A stretch of 40,617 nt of DNA from Prevotella brunnea (GTDB lineage: Bacteria > Bacteroidota > Bacteroidia > Bacteroidales > Bacteroidaceae). Positions 9,345 through 18,314 of this stretch are shown piece by piece. The first letter of the stretch is position 1. Each line of letters begins with the position of its first letter. A program made the position numbers and the translations under genes. The DNA lies in assembly GCF_008016795.1 (NCBI RefSeq), contig NZ_SDIK01000016.1, forward strand, positions 1 to 40,617, written 5' to 3'. Under the pieces are notes generated by a model. The model had not been told where the DNA came from. It searched no databases and saw only the letters and a list, made by a program, of their open reading frames with translations.

Positions 9345-11114
9345 ATGAAAGATTTTTTTAAGAATGTACTTGCGACGATGGTAGGGGTTTTCCTTGTCGG
9401 CGTCATATTTGTTATTTTCGGAGTTATCAGTCTGGTTGGAATGATAGTTTCAAGTGAAACCGCTGCGGATATAAAGGATAATTCCGTACTTTCGATAAAT
9501 CTTTCCGGAAAAATGACAGAACGTTCGGAAGACGGCATCATTTCGAAAATAACAGGTCAGGTTGCCAATGACATCAGTCTTGAGGATTTTGTCTCGGGGG
9601 TGAAAAAAGCCAAAAAAAATGATAAGATAAAAGGTATTTATCTTGAAACAGGTGCCTTTTCAACCGACTCTTATGCTTCTTTGCAAGCTGCTCGCAATGC
9701 CTTGCTTGATTTTAAGAAGAGTGGCAAGTGGATAGTGGCTTATGGAGATATTTACACACAGGGGGCTTATTATTTGGCATCGGTAGCGGATAAGGTTTAT
9801 TTAAATCCGCAAGGACAAATCGACTGGCACGGACTTGCTGCCCAGCCCGTATATCTTAAAGATTTATTGGCAAAGGTAGGAGTAAAGATTCAGGTTGCGA
9901 AAGTGGGGACATACAAGAGCGCGACCGAACAGTTTACGGGAGATAAAATGAGCGATGCGGATCGTGCTCAAACAACGGCATATCTAAATACTATCTGGCG
10001 CAACATAACTAAGGAAGTGGGGGCAAGCAGAAAGATTTCTGTTGCCAACTTAAATCGCTATGCCGACAGCTTAGTGACTTTCGCTTCTCCGGAAAAATAT
10101 AAAACCATGAAGATGGTTGATGATTTGCTCTATACAGATCAAGTAAAGAAGGAGGTGAAAAAGTTGTTGAAGATTAAGGATGAAAAATGCATCAAACAGG
10201 TTTCGTTGGCAGATTTGAAAGCAGTCGATGATGATACTGATGGAGAGGAAATAGCAGTTTATTATGCGTTTGGAAATATCGTTGATGGAGCTGCGGGAGG
10301 ACTCACAACAGAAGGTCATTTGATAGATGCTCAAGTGGTTTGTAAAGATATTGAGAACTTAATGAATGATGACGACGTGAAAGCCGTGGTGATTAGGATT
10401 AATTCCGGTGGCGGATCAGCTTATGCTTCAGAACAGATATGGCATCAGATAACGGAACTTAAAAAAGTGAAACCGGTGGTTATAAGTATGGGAGGAATGG
10501 CTGCATCGGGCGGTTATTATATATCCGCTCCGGCAAATTGGATTGTTGCCGAACCTACAACCATTACCGGGTCGATAGGAATTTTTGGAATGTTTCCCAA
10601 CCTTGAAGGGTTGTTTACTGAAAAATTAGGATTGAAATTTGACGAAGTAAAAACAAATAAGAACGCCGGTTTCGGAACAATGACAAGAGCTTTTACACCC
10701 GAAGAAATAAGCTATCTTGAACGTTATATCGATCGAGGCTACAAATTATTTAAAAATCGAGTGGCAAAAGGTAGAAAACTAAGTGAAACTCAAGTGGAAG
10801 CCATTGCTCAGGGACATGTCTATTCCGGTGAAGACGCATTGAAAATAAAATTAATAGATGAACTTGGAGGCATAGACAAGGCGATAAGCAAAGCGGCGCA
10901 AATGGCAAAGTTGAAAGAGTATTATACGAAAAGTTACCCTCTTCCTACGGATTGGATGACACAACTCATGGAACAAGCGAACAATAACAATTATTTAGAT
11001 GAGCAACTTCACGCAACGCTTGGTGTCTTCTATGAACCGTTTACTCTTTTGAACTCACTTAATTCACAATCAGCCATTCAGGCGAGAATGCCTTACTATC
11101 TTAATATAAAATAG
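9345..11114 (+). CDS. sppA: Signal peptide peptidase SppA, 67-kDa type
   Basis: Membrane-anchored serine protease that degrades cleaved signal peptides. 589 aa, the double-domain length typical of the E. coli type. A single N-terminal membrane helix spans residues ~8-35. The catalytic lysine is K191 in GTYKSATEQF in the first half, and the nucleophile is S388 in GGMAASGGYY in the second half, the expected Lys/Ser split across the tandem repeats. It is first in a probable operon with lpxK, the nucleoside phosphorylase and thiL, with a strong consensus promoter upstream. Confidence 0.95.
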   Translation: MKDFFKNVLATMVGVFLVGVIFVIFGVISLVGMIVSSETAADIKDNSVLSINLSGKMTERSEDGIISKITGQVANDISLEDFVSGVKKAKKNDKIKGIYLETGAFSTDSYASLQAARNALLDFKKSGKWIVAYGDIYTQGAYYLASVADKVYLNPQGQIDWHGLAAQPVYLKDLLAKVGVKIQVAKVGTYKSATEQFTGDKMSDADRAQTTAYLNTIWRNITKEVGASRKISVANLNRYADSLVTFASPEKYKTMKMVDDLLYTDQVKKEVKKLLKIKDEKCIKQVSLADLKAVDDDTDGEEIAVYYAFGNIVDGAAGGLTTEGHLIDAQVVCKDIENLMNDDDVKAVVIRINSGGGSAYASEQIWHQITELKKVKPVVISMGGMAASGGYYISAPANWIVAEPTTITGSIGIFGMFPNLEGLFTEKLGLKFDEVKTNKNAGFGTMTRAFTPEEISYLERYIDRGYKLFKNRVAKGRKLSETQVEAIAQGHVYSGEDALKIKLIDELGGIDKAISKAAQMAKLKEYYTKSYPLPTDWMTQLMEQANNNNYLDEQLHATLGVFYEPFTLLNSLNSQSAIQARMPYYLNIK

Positions 11115-11177
11115 AACCTTATTTTCATTGAAAGGTATGTTGAGGCTTATTCTCTAAATTGAATTTGAGACACATAT

Positions 11178-12365
11178 ATGGAAGGCGATTTCATTAAAAC
11201 AAATAAATGGTTACTCCCACTAAGCTGGTTATATGGCTTGGGAGTAGGCATTCGCAACGAACTCTTTGAATTGGGCATACTAAAGAGTAGAAGTTTTGAT
11301 GTGCCTGTAATATCTGTCGGAAACCTTACTGTGGGAGGTTCGGGGAAGACGCCTCACGTGGAGTATCTTGTGGAGCTGTTAAAAGACTATATGCAGGTTG
11401 CCGTGCTTTCTCGCGGATATAAAAGAAAAAGTCGCGGATACGTGTTAGCAGATGCGGAAACACCCATGAAGGTGATAGGAGATGAGCCTTTTCAGATGAA
11501 AAGAAAATATCCTGATGTGTATGTGGCAGTGGATAAAAACAGATGTGCGGGGATAGACAGGCTGACAACGGATGAAGCAACGAAAAATACCGATGTGGTG
11601 ATACTTGATGATGCTTTCCAACATCGTTACGTAACACCGGGTATTAATATTCTTCTTGTTGATTATCATCGCTTGATAGTTTATGACAAACTCTTGCCGG
11701 CAGGGCGTTTGCGCGAACCACTGTCAGGGAAGCATCGTGCGGATATCGTCATTATCACCAAATGTCCGAAAGACCTAAATCCCATTGATTATAGAGTATT
11801 GAGCAAAGCGATGGATTTATATCCTTTTCAAGATTTATTCTTTACGACAATTGATTACAAAGCATTGAACCCGGTATTTGAAAAAGAGGCAAGCAAAGAC
11901 TTGATACCTTTGACGAGTTTAGCTAAATTCAATGTGATGTTGCTTTCTGGGATAGCCTTGCCCAAACAATTGGAAATGGATTTGGAACAATATATGGGAG
12001 AGAAGATTCCCATGGTGCTTTCTTTCCCCGATCATCATGCATTCAAGGCGAAAGACGTGAAAATGATTAATGCCTCGTTTGCACAAATGAATCAACCGAA
12101 AATCATTGTCACAACGGAAAAAGACAAAGCACGCCTTCTCAATCTGGAGGGCTTAGACGAAGAAGTAAGAAAGAATATTTATGCTCTGCCTATAAAGGTG
12201 AACTTTATGCTTGAAAAAGGAGAGCGATTTAACGAAAAAATATTATCCTATGTACGAAAAAATTCAAGAAACAGCATCTTGGCTAAAAGAAAGGATGAAA
12301 ACAAGCCCCAAAACGGCAATCATTCTGGGAACGGGCCTCGGACAATTAGCTTCCGAAATTACTGA
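11178..12365 (+). CDS. lpxK: Tetraacyldisaccharide 4'-kinase LpxK
   Basis: Phosphorylates the 4' position of the lipid A disaccharide precursor at the inner membrane. 395 aa. An N-terminal hydrophobic segment (WLLPLSWLYGLGVGI) precedes the P-loop TVGGSGKTP (51-59). Later family motifs are LSRGYKRKSRGYV, DDAFQHRYV and LPAGRLREP. The C-terminal ~38 codons are basic (ILAKRKDENKPQ) and overlap the next gene by 116 bp in another frame. The gene is 63 bp after sppA. The kinase fold probably ends near residue 355, so the overlapping tail may not be needed for catalysis (inference). Confidence 0.95.
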   Translation: MEGDFIKTNKWLLPLSWLYGLGVGIRNELFELGILKSRSFDVPVISVGNLTVGGSGKTPHVEYLVELLKDYMQVAVLSRGYKRKSRGYVLADAETPMKVIGDEPFQMKRKYPDVYVAVDKNRCAGIDRLTTDEATKNTDVVILDDAFQHRYVTPGINILLVDYHRLIVYDKLLPAGRLREPLSGKHRADIVIITKCPKDLNPIDYRVLSKAMDLYPFQDLFFTTIDYKALNPVFEKEASKDLIPLTSLAKFNVMLLSGIALPKQLEMDLEQYMGEKIPMVLSFPDHHAFKAKDVKMINASFAQMNQPKIIVTTEKDKARLLNLEGLDEEVRKNIYALPIKVNFMLEKGERFNEKILSYVRKNSRNSILAKRKDENKPQNGNHSGNGPRTISFRNY

Positions 12366-13059
12366 TACTTACGAGTTTTCTTACAAAGATATTCCTAACT
12401 TCCCGGTATCTACCGTTGAAGGTCATGCGGGCAGTCTTATCTTTGGAAAACTTGGCGGTAAAGATATCATGGCGATGAAAGGACGCTTTCATTATTATGA
12501 AGGTTATGGAATGAAAGAAGTTACTTTCCCAATTCGCATCATGCATGAACTTGGCATCGAGACACTCTTCGTATCGAACGCGTCGGGAGGCATGAATCCG
12601 GAATTCAAGGTTGGGGACTTGATGATAATCACCGACCACATAAACTTTTTCCCAGAACATCCTCTGCATGGAAAGAATTTTCCCACAGGACCACGTTTCC
12701 CCGATATGCATGAGCCCTACGATCATAAGCTTATCAAAATGGCGGACGATATAGCAAAAGAAAAGAATATCCGTGTGCTGCATGGTGTTTATACCGGAGT
12801 GCAAGGACCTACGTTCGAGACACCGGCAGAATACAAGATGTATCGAATTTTAGGAGGAGATGCAGTGGGGATGAGTACAGTTCCCGAAGTAATCGTGGCA
12901 CGTCATTCGGGTATCAAAGTCTTTGGTATTAGCGTAATCACTGATTTGGGTGGATTTGATGTGCCGGTAGAGGTCAGTCACGAAGAAGTACAAGAAGCTG
13001 CCAATGCCGCTCAACCACTTATGACGGAAATTATGCGTGAAATGATAAAACGGTCTTGA
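12250..13059 (+). CDS. Purine nucleoside phosphorylase, inosine/guanosine type
   Basis: Phosphorolysis of inosine and guanosine to base plus ribose-1-phosphate for purine salvage. From ATG 12250 (MYEKIQETASWLKERM) the protein is 269 aa, matching the family length. An upstream in-frame ATG at 12211 would add 13 residues that family members lack. Family segments: ILGTGLGQLA phosphate loop, EGHAGSL, MKGRFHYYEGY, SNASGGMNPEF, GPTFETPAEYKMYR, GMSTVPEVIVARH, and the base-specificity region VITDLGGF. The start lies inside the 3' end of lpxK, implying translational coupling. Confidence 0.93.
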   Translation: MYEKIQETASWLKERMKTSPKTAIILGTGLGQLASEITDTYEFSYKDIPNFPVSTVEGHAGSLIFGKLGGKDIMAMKGRFHYYEGYGMKEVTFPIRIMHELGIETLFVSNASGGMNPEFKVGDLMIITDHINFFPEHPLHGKNFPTGPRFPDMHEPYDHKLIKMADDIAKEKNIRVLHGVYTGVQGPTFETPAEYKMYRILGGDAVGMSTVPEVIVARHSGIKVFGISVITDLGGFDVPVEVSHEEVQEAANAAQPLMTEIMREMIKRS

Positions 13060-13077
13060 CGATAAGGCGAATCACCG

Positions 13078-13165
13078 GAAAGGGCGTGTATAAGAAACGA
13101 TAGAACGCATGAAGAAGACCCGATAGTCTTTATTCGTGCCAATATCCGAATATACACGCTCTTTC
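13078..13165 (+). other. Long-range 15-bp inverted repeat between phosphorylase gene and thiL
   Basis: GAAAGGGCGTGTATA at 13078-13092 pairs with 13151-13165 with one G-U position. The loop is 58 nt. It fills most of the 143-bp intergenic gap. It could be an attenuator, an RNA-processing site or a decayed element. Confidence 0.45.
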
Positions 13166-13202
13166 TTAAAGATGAAGATTTAGATAGTAAGCTGGAAAAT
13201 AA

Positions 13203-14306
13203 ATGGAAATAAAAGAATTGGGTGAAGTCGCTCTGATTGAGCGACTTACAAAAGATATAAAGATTTCAAATCTGTCTACTCATTTGGGCATAGGTGATGA
13301 TGCGGCCATCGTGAATCATTCCGACAAAGAGACGCTCTTAACTTCTCGACTGTTCATGGAGGGCATACAATTTGACCTTACTTACATCGATATGGAACAT
13401 CTCGCTTATAAATGTGCGATGATTACGATGAGTAATATCTTTGCCATGAATGGTCGTCCCACACAGATTATAGTATCTATCGGTCTCGGAAAACGTTTCA
13501 AGGTGGAAGACTTGGAGGACTTCTATAGAGGACTGAAAACCGCTTGTTATAAATGGAAGGTTGATCTTGTGGGTGGGGATACCACTTCTTCTTTCACCGG
13601 GCTTGCCATTAATATGACATGCATGGGCGAAGTGGAGAAAGAAAGTATTGTCTATCGTAAAGGAGCAAAACCTACCGATATTATATGCGTGTCGGGCGAT
13701 TTGGGAGCAGCCTATATGGGACTTCAAATTCTTGAGAGGGAGAAAACTGTTTACTATCAGCAGGTTGAAGAATATAATCGAAAACTCAAAGATGCCACAT
13801 CATCGAATAATAAAGCGATGTTGGAAGGCTTAAAGGCTGAACGTGAAGCTATTAATCATTTTCAACCAGACTTTGTGGGAAAAGAGTATTTAATCGATCG
13901 TCAATTGAAGCCGGAGGCTCCTGGTGATGTTCTTAAACAACTTAGTGAGGCCGACATTCATCCCACCTCAATGATTGATGTCTCTGATGGATTGGCGAGT
14001 GATCTAAAACATATATGCAAGCAAAGCGGATGTGGCTGCAGAATATATGAAAATAAAATCCCCATTGATTATCAAACAGCTTCTGCATGCGAGGAGTTTA
14101 ACATGAATCTTACTACGGCGGCACTCAATGGGGGAGAAGATTATGAATTGCTCTTTACCATTCCAATTGAGGAGCATGCTAAGATAGAACAAGTGGAAAA
14201 TATTCACCAGATAGGGTATATCACAGAGGAAAAATTGGGAGAATATATCATAACGAGAGATGGTAAGGAATTTGAACTCATGGCGCAAGGATGGAATAAA
14301 CAATAA
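13203..14306 (+). CDS. thiL: Thiamine-monophosphate kinase
   Basis: ATP-dependent phosphorylation of thiamine monophosphate to the diphosphate cofactor. 367 aa. The metal and ATP sites are visible: LGIGDDAAIV near residue 29, and VDLVGGDTTSS near 121. Further motifs are VSGDLGAAYMGLQIL, the acidic segment MIDVSDGLASDLKHI near 259, and ALNGGEDYELLFTIP near 303. It is slightly longer than E. coli ThiL because of a charged insertion around residues 178-215 (YYQQVEEYNRKLKD). Last gene of the sppA-lpxK-phosphorylase-thiL run. Confidence 0.96.
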   Translation: MEIKELGEVALIERLTKDIKISNLSTHLGIGDDAAIVNHSDKETLLTSRLFMEGIQFDLTYIDMEHLAYKCAMITMSNIFAMNGRPTQIIVSIGLGKRFKVEDLEDFYRGLKTACYKWKVDLVGGDTTSSFTGLAINMTCMGEVEKESIVYRKGAKPTDIICVSGDLGAAYMGLQILEREKTVYYQQVEEYNRKLKDATSSNNKAMLEGLKAEREAINHFQPDFVGKEYLIDRQLKPEAPGDVLKQLSEADIHPTSMIDVSDGLASDLKHICKQSGCGCRIYENKIPIDYQTASACEEFNMNLTTAALNGGEDYELLFTIPIEEHAKIEQVENIHQIGYITEEKLGEYIITRDGKEFELMAQGWNKQ

Positions 14307-14408
14307 CGGTAGGGGGAGGGATTAGTTAGCGATAGGGTGAGGTAACATTGCTCAGCACACCATTTTTTTTGTAAAGAAAGGTTAATGTTGAAAATAATCT
14401 TAGCATTA

Positions 14409-14440
14409 TTTGCGACATTAAAAAGAATTGGTTATCTTTG
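14409..14440 (+). promoter_or_regulatory. Promoter of tRNA-Phe
   Basis: TTTG (14409-14412), 20-bp spacer, TATCTTTG (14433-14440), about 45 bp before the mature tRNA. Confidence 0.75.
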
Positions 14441-14485
14441 CACTCGCAATTCAGAAATGACTAAAGTTAGACATGAAAAGCAGTT

Positions 14486-14558
14486 GGTGCCATAGCTCAG
14501 TTGGTAGAGCAAAGGACTGAAAATCCTTGTGTCCCCGGTTCGATTCCTGGTGGTACCA
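14486..14558 (+). tRNA. tRNA-Phe (anticodon GAA)
   Basis: Complete 73-nt cloverleaf. Acceptor GGTGCCA pairs with TGGTACC with one G-U; D arm AGCTCAGTTGGTAGAGC; anticodon arm AGGACTGAAAATCCT with GAA; T arm with GGTTCGATTCC; discriminator A at 14558. The 3' CCA is not encoded. Confidence 0.97.
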
Positions 14559-14573
14559 CTTCCTCCTTTCATT

Positions 14574-14607
14574 AGGGCGGTTCTCGTAAGGGTCCGCTCT
14601 TTTTTTA
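14574..14607 (+). terminator. Terminator after tRNA-Phe
   Basis: GGGCGG pairs with CCGCTC (one G-U) around a short loop, followed by a run of seven T, 15 bp past the tRNA. Confidence 0.75.
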
Positions 14608-14641
14608 TCTCAAATCGACCATTAAAAACAAATGTAGTTCA

Positions 14642-14670
14642 TATTTCTAATGACCACTATTAGAAATATT
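14642..14670. repeat. Perfect 11-bp inverted repeat at edge of ~490-bp repeat
   Basis: ATATTTCTAAT (14642-14652) and its exact complement (14660-14670), loop GACCACT. It marks the left border of repeat copy 2. Confidence 0.6.
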
Positions 14671-15145
14671 CAATTATATATGTCTGTTATTCAGCAATTT
14701 ACTGACTACCTCCCCCCATACTCTTAAACTTATATCAACACCTGTGCCTGTCCGGGCAAGACAAAAGACAAACATATTCCTTATTTGGAGGGTCTTTGAA
14801 AACACGGAAATCCTTCCCGCCGATATGGGAAAAAATCAATAATGTCCTAAATTTTCTTCATTCATTTATCCAAAGCTTAGCTTTTGCTTTCCAAAAGCTA
14901 AGCTTTTGCAATGCAAGAGGTCATGAATTGGAATGTAAAAGCTCACCTTTTAAGTCGCATTTAATATCATATTGATTATCAATAGGTTGCGACGCGTGTT
15001 CGTGATGTGGTTTTTGTTATATAATTTCGTAGTGATAGTTGGGAGCGAATGTTCGCTATCAAGCATCTGTTTACCATTATCTGAATACGAATTGGAGATG
15101 TGAGGAGGTTGGCGCTATTCAGCATTGTAACAAAATACGTCAAGT
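14656..15145 (+). repeat. Diverged ~490-bp dispersed repeat, copy 2
   Basis: Collinear with the reverse complement of 86-570. It contains AAAGCTTAGCTTTTGC and CCAAAAGCTAAGCTTTTG palindromes at about 14873-14908. A reading frame ending ...SFCNARGHELECKS is shared with copy 1. Compensating one-base indels between the copies, and the absence of a start codon here, suggest the frame is not translated. It fills the gap between tRNA-Phe and the lipoprotein gene. Confidence 0.8.
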
Positions 15146-15215
15146 TTCATGATTTGATGCAACTTTATCTTCTTTGCTTTAATATTTAGTTTTCTGTCAA
15201 TCTTTGGTTTGTTTT

Positions 15216-15247
15216 CTTGCCTGTTTCTCCGACTTTTTATACCTTTG
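15216..15247 (+). promoter_or_regulatory. Promoter of lipoprotein gene
   Basis: CTTG (15216-15219), 20-bp spacer, TACCTTTG (15240-15247). It lies inside the longest reading frame, so translation must start at or after 15260. Confidence 0.65.
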
Positions 15248-15259
15248 CATCAGTTGGTC

Positions 15260-15790
15260 ATGATGGATATGATGAAAACCATAAAACTGTTATTATTATG
15301 TTGTCTGTTAGGTGCTTTTTCGGCATGTGTTAAAACAGGCTTGGAGGATTTTGAAGATAAGAAAGAAAATCCGGAAGAGAAAACTGACGATGCTGATGAT
15401 AATACCAATGATGAGGGGGACGGTGACTATCTATACTCTGTTGCTCAATTTATGGCTTTGGATATTACAGGTATGAAAGTAGGGGTAGTAGGATACATTG
15501 TTGGTGATTGTACAAAGAATATAAAAAATGCAGAATGGGAAAAGCCTTTTTCCTATGATACTGCAATATTGTTGGCTGACGAACCGGGGGAGACCGATTA
15601 CCATAAGGTGATTTCTATTCAACTGAAGACAGGAGAGATGCGTGAACTTTTTAGTCTTCATCGCAATCCGGAACTCTTTGGGAAGAAAGCGTTTTTTTAT
15701 GGTTCCAGAAAAAAGTATTTGGGAATCCCGGGAATGAAAGATGATATAGAAGGATATGAATTGGTCGATGAAAGTGAGGATGGTTCGTAA
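15260..15790 (+). CDS. Lipoprotein with DUF6359-like domain
   Basis: About 172-176 aa depending on which of four clustered ATGs (15260, 15263, 15269, 15272) is used; the start at 15209 is ruled out by the promoter at 15216-15247. The N-terminus MKTIKLLLLCCLLGAFSAC is a lipoprotein signal with a lipobox ending at Cys. Then comes a ~35-residue acidic linker (EDKKENPEEKTDDADDNTND). The compact domain YSVAQFMALDITGMKVGVVG...YIVGDC resembles the OB-fold-like DUF6359 family of Bacteroidetes surface lipoproteins; that match is from memory. Role unknown. It stands alone, with the ECF sigma gene following from its own promoter. Confidence 0.7.
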   Translation: MMDMMKTIKLLLLCCLLGAFSACVKTGLEDFEDKKENPEEKTDDADDNTNDEGDGDYLYSVAQFMALDITGMKVGVVGYIVGDCTKNIKNAEWEKPFSYDTAILLADEPGETDYHKVISIQLKTGEMRELFSLHRNPELFGKKAFFYGSRKKYLGIPGMKDDIEGYELVDESEDGS

Positions 15791-15804
15791 AATCTCGTTA
15801 AAAG

Positions 15805-15836
15805 TTTGTCTAAAAAGATAAAAGTAATTATATTTG
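15805..15836 (+). promoter_or_regulatory. Promoter of ECF sigma gene
   Basis: TTTG (15805-15808), 20-bp spacer, TATATTTG (15829-15836): full consensus match, giving a leader of about 80 nt. Confidence 0.8.
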
Positions 15837-15920
15837 CAAAGTAAATACAATAAATCTTACCATCAATAAAAAATAAGAGCCTATTGAAACATCATTACTT
15901 ATGTGTAAAATGTTTAAGGA

Positions 15921-16517
15921 ATGAAGAATCTAAAGAATATGTCAGACGAGGATTTGGCCTTGTCTTATATTGATGGAGATAATAAGGCTTTTGATTTATT
16001 GTTATCACGAAATCAGTCAAAATTATTCTCTTATATCTTGTTCGTTGTGCATGATCGCAATATCGCCGATGATGTGTTTCAAGAGACATTTGTAAAAATC
16101 ATAGTTCGATTGCAGCAAGGAAAATATCTACCAACCGGGAAATTTTCCTCATGGGCCATGAGAATAGCGCATAATGTCATTATGGATTGGTATCGCGCTC
16201 AAAAAGTTGATAAAATAATGGAAGCTCCCAAGGAAAATGATCTTTCCAATATTGGTGGGCTTGACGTTCAAATCGGAAATATCGAAAATGAATTTGTAAG
16301 TGCTCAAACGTTATCGGATATTAGGAAAATGATAAATCACCTCCCGGCTCCTCAAAGAGAAGTTGTTTTTATGCGTTTCTATCAGGAAATGTCCTTCAAG
16401 GAAATAGCTGAAACCACCGGGGTGAGTATTAACACGAGCTTGGGGAGAATGCGATATGCAATTATTAATTTAAGACGCATGGCCAAGGAACATGGCGTGA
16501 TTCTGCAATTGGCGTAA
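15921..16517 (+). CDS. RNA polymerase ECF-type sigma factor
   Basis: 198 aa. Region 2 spans residues ~20-90: AFDLLLSRNQSKLFSYILFV, then DDVFQETFVKII and the -10-recognition helix FSSWAMRIAHNVIMDWYR. Region 4 spans ~130-190 with LPAPQREVVFMRFYQEMSFKEIAETTG and the helix-turn-helix INTSLGRMRYAIINLRR. No anti-sigma gene is adjacent; rpe follows convergently. A consensus housekeeping-type promoter precedes it. Its regulon is not visible here. Confidence 0.93.
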   Translation: MKNLKNMSDEDLALSYIDGDNKAFDLLLSRNQSKLFSYILFVVHDRNIADDVFQETFVKIIVRLQQGKYLPTGKFSSWAMRIAHNVIMDWYRAQKVDKIMEAPKENDLSNIGGLDVQIGNIENEFVSAQTLSDIRKMINHLPAPQREVVFMRFYQEMSFKEIAETTGVSINTSLGRMRYAIINLRRMAKEHGVILQLA

Positions 16518-16528
16518 GAAAACAATAA

Positions 16529-16564
16529 GAAGAGGGATTTTATAATGCAATAAATCTCCTCTTC
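16529..16564. terminator. Hairpin between convergent sigma and rpe genes
   Basis: GAAGAGG (16529-16535) pairs with CCTCTTC (16558-16564), extended by an ATTT/AAAT segment. No long T run, so the terminator role is tentative. Confidence 0.45.
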
Positions 16565-16594
16565 TCACTACTCCTATATTTCCTTATGGAATAA

Positions 16595-17245
16595 TTACAG
16601 ATTCTTTAATGAGCGGATGGTGCTAATGGGGTCATTCGCCTTAAATACATGGCTTCCGCTAACCAGCATATCCGCTCCCGCATTCACAAGACGTGGAGCC
16701 GTTTCGGATTGCACTCCGCCGTCTATTTCAATAATTATCTTTTTCCCGGACCTTGCGATCATTTCTTTAAGGCGCTTCACTTTATTAATAGTATTCTCGA
16801 TGAATTTTTGACCACCAAACCCCGGATTTACACTCATGAGAAGTACTAAATCTACATCATCGAGGATATCTTCCAATAGTCCTACAGGGCTGGAGGGATT
16901 GAGTACAACGCCGGCTTTCATTCCTGAATTTCGAATTTGTTGTATGGTTCGGTGTAGATGGGTACAAGTTTCATAGTGTACACTCATGATCGCAGCACCT
17001 GCGTCTGCTGTTTGTTGAATGTATTGTTCGGGATGGACAATCATGAAGTGCACGTCCATGGGCTTTTTGCATGCTTTTCCAACTGCTTTGAGTATGGGAA
17101 ATCCAAATGAGATATTGGGGACAAATATTCCATCCATTACATCCATGTGGATGTAATCGGCTTCACTTTGATTAATCATTTCAATGGCTTTATCCAAATG
17201 GAGAAAATCAGCCGATAGAAGTGAGGGGGAAACTAAGGTGTTCAT
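16595..17245 (-). CDS. rpe: Ribulose-phosphate 3-epimerase
   Basis: Interconverts ribulose-5-phosphate and xylulose-5-phosphate in the pentose phosphate pathway. 216 aa, full length. TIM-barrel motifs: SPSLLSADFLHL at the N-terminus, YIHMDVMDGIFVPNISFG with the metal-binding Asp, VHFMIVHPEQYI, VLLMSVNPGFGGQKFI, and the phosphate site IEIDGGVQ plus ADMLVSGSHVF. Monocistronic and convergent with the ECF sigma gene. Confidence 0.96.
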   Translation of the reverse strand: MNTLVSPSLLSADFLHLDKAIEMINQSEADYIHMDVMDGIFVPNISFGFPILKAVGKACKKPMDVHFMIVHPEQYIQQTADAGAAIMSVHYETCTHLHRTIQQIRNSGMKAGVVLNPSSPVGLLEDILDDVDLVLLMSVNPGFGGQKFIENTINKVKRLKEMIARSGKKIIIEIDGGVQSETAPRLVNAGADMLVSGSHVFKANDPISTIRSLKNL

Positions 17246-17288
17246 TTCAATTTAAACAGTATGATTCTAATTTGTCATTTACTTTTAG

Positions 17289-17307
17289 CGTACGATAAGT
17301 GTACGCG
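17289..17307. other. Small hairpin upstream of rpe
   Basis: GCGTAC / GTACGC with a 7-nt loop, about 45 bp before the rpe start on the minus strand. It could be an operator or a leader hairpin. The rest of the 340-bp divergent gap is AT-rich, with one possible TAACTTTG box at 17508-17515 for the next gene. Confidence 0.35.
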
Positions 17308-17585
17308 AATTGGCGGATAAAATTTAATGTCTTTTCTGATGGATTCATTTCTTCATGTGTAAAAATATCTATCATAGGCTGATTTTTTAAGTGTATAACT
17401 GAATAAGGAACGCTATTCCATTCTTTTTTATTGTGAAAATATTGCGGTTTTTATGATATTTCTTCAAAATAGAAACTTAAAAATGAAGAAGAATGTTCCT
17501 TTTTCATTAACTTTGTAAAATATTTCAATGAGTGTAGTGGGGCGTCTTATGACCTGCCTTGAGTTTAAGATTTATATTTGATAGT

Positions 17586-18278
17586 ATGATTATAAAGGTT
17601 TGTGGAGTGCGTGATTCTCGTAATATTCACGAGATCATGAATTTGGGAGTCGATTGGATAGGTTTTGACTTCAATCCTAAAAGTGAAAGATATGTTCGTC
17701 AAGTATCTTCTCAAGCGGGGATAATACCTGATTATGGAACGATGGATGCCGCAAATGGCAGGGTTGAATCTAACGAAGCTTTGAGAAATGGGGAATCGAT
17801 AAAGTTGTGTGGAGTTTTTAAAAACGATATGCCACAGAATATCATTACGCGAGTTGTAAATTTTCATTTGGATATCGTTCAATTGAATGGAGAGGAAAGC
17901 TCCATTATGATTGATAACCTTCGCAGAACCATCGACCCTGATATTCATCCGGGACTGAAGGTGATGAAAAAACTCTCTATCCGTACTCAACAAGATGTTC
18001 TTAAATATAAAGAGTATGAGCATACTGTAGATTATTTTCTTTTTGAACTATATCCCTCTACGGAAAACTTGCAATATAACAGTTATCATATTCTGGATAG
18101 TTATGAGGGACATGTTCCATTTCTAATTGGAGGCGATATCACACCGAAATGTGTAAATGAGTTGCGAACTTATCAGCATCCACAATTTTTAGGAATCAAT
18201 CTTAATGAACAAGTGGAGGATAAACCGGCATTAAAGAATATTGATAAACTAAGCGAATTTGTTTCAGTGGCACGATAG
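17586..18278 (+). CDS. Phosphoribosylanthranilate isomerase-like protein, altered active site
   Basis: 230 aa from ATG 17586 (MIIKVCGVRD); the start 27 bp upstream adds residues not seen in the family. TrpF normally isomerises phosphoribosylanthranilate in tryptophan synthesis. Family features kept: KVCG with catalytic Cys6, VDWIGFDFNPKSERYV, LDIVQLNGEES, and PFLIGGDITPKCVNEL. Features changed: the strand that normally carries the catalytic Asp (FD) reads LFELYPSTEN with Glu154, and the following Gly-rich phosphate loop (GGSG-like) is missing. No other trp genes are present except the trpG-like gene downstream. It may be a degraded or repurposed TrpF; I am sure of the fold, not of activity. 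Confidence 0.75.
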   Translation: MIIKVCGVRDSRNIHEIMNLGVDWIGFDFNPKSERYVRQVSSQAGIIPDYGTMDAANGRVESNEALRNGESIKLCGVFKNDMPQNIITRVVNFHLDIVQLNGEESSIMIDNLRRTIDPDIHPGLKVMKKLSIRTQQDVLKYKEYEHTVDYFLFELYPSTENLQYNSYHILDSYEGHVPFLIGGDITPKCVNELRTYQHPQFLGINLNEQVEDKPALKNIDKLSEFVSVAR

Positions 18279-18314
18279 ACCATTGCTTTCTGCTCTAAAT
18301 TAAGAAGTTTTGTT

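Noticed and set aside
13059..13202. TPP riboswitch upstream of thiL
   Set aside because: The conserved CTGAGA and THI-box segments are not present; only a long stem is seen.
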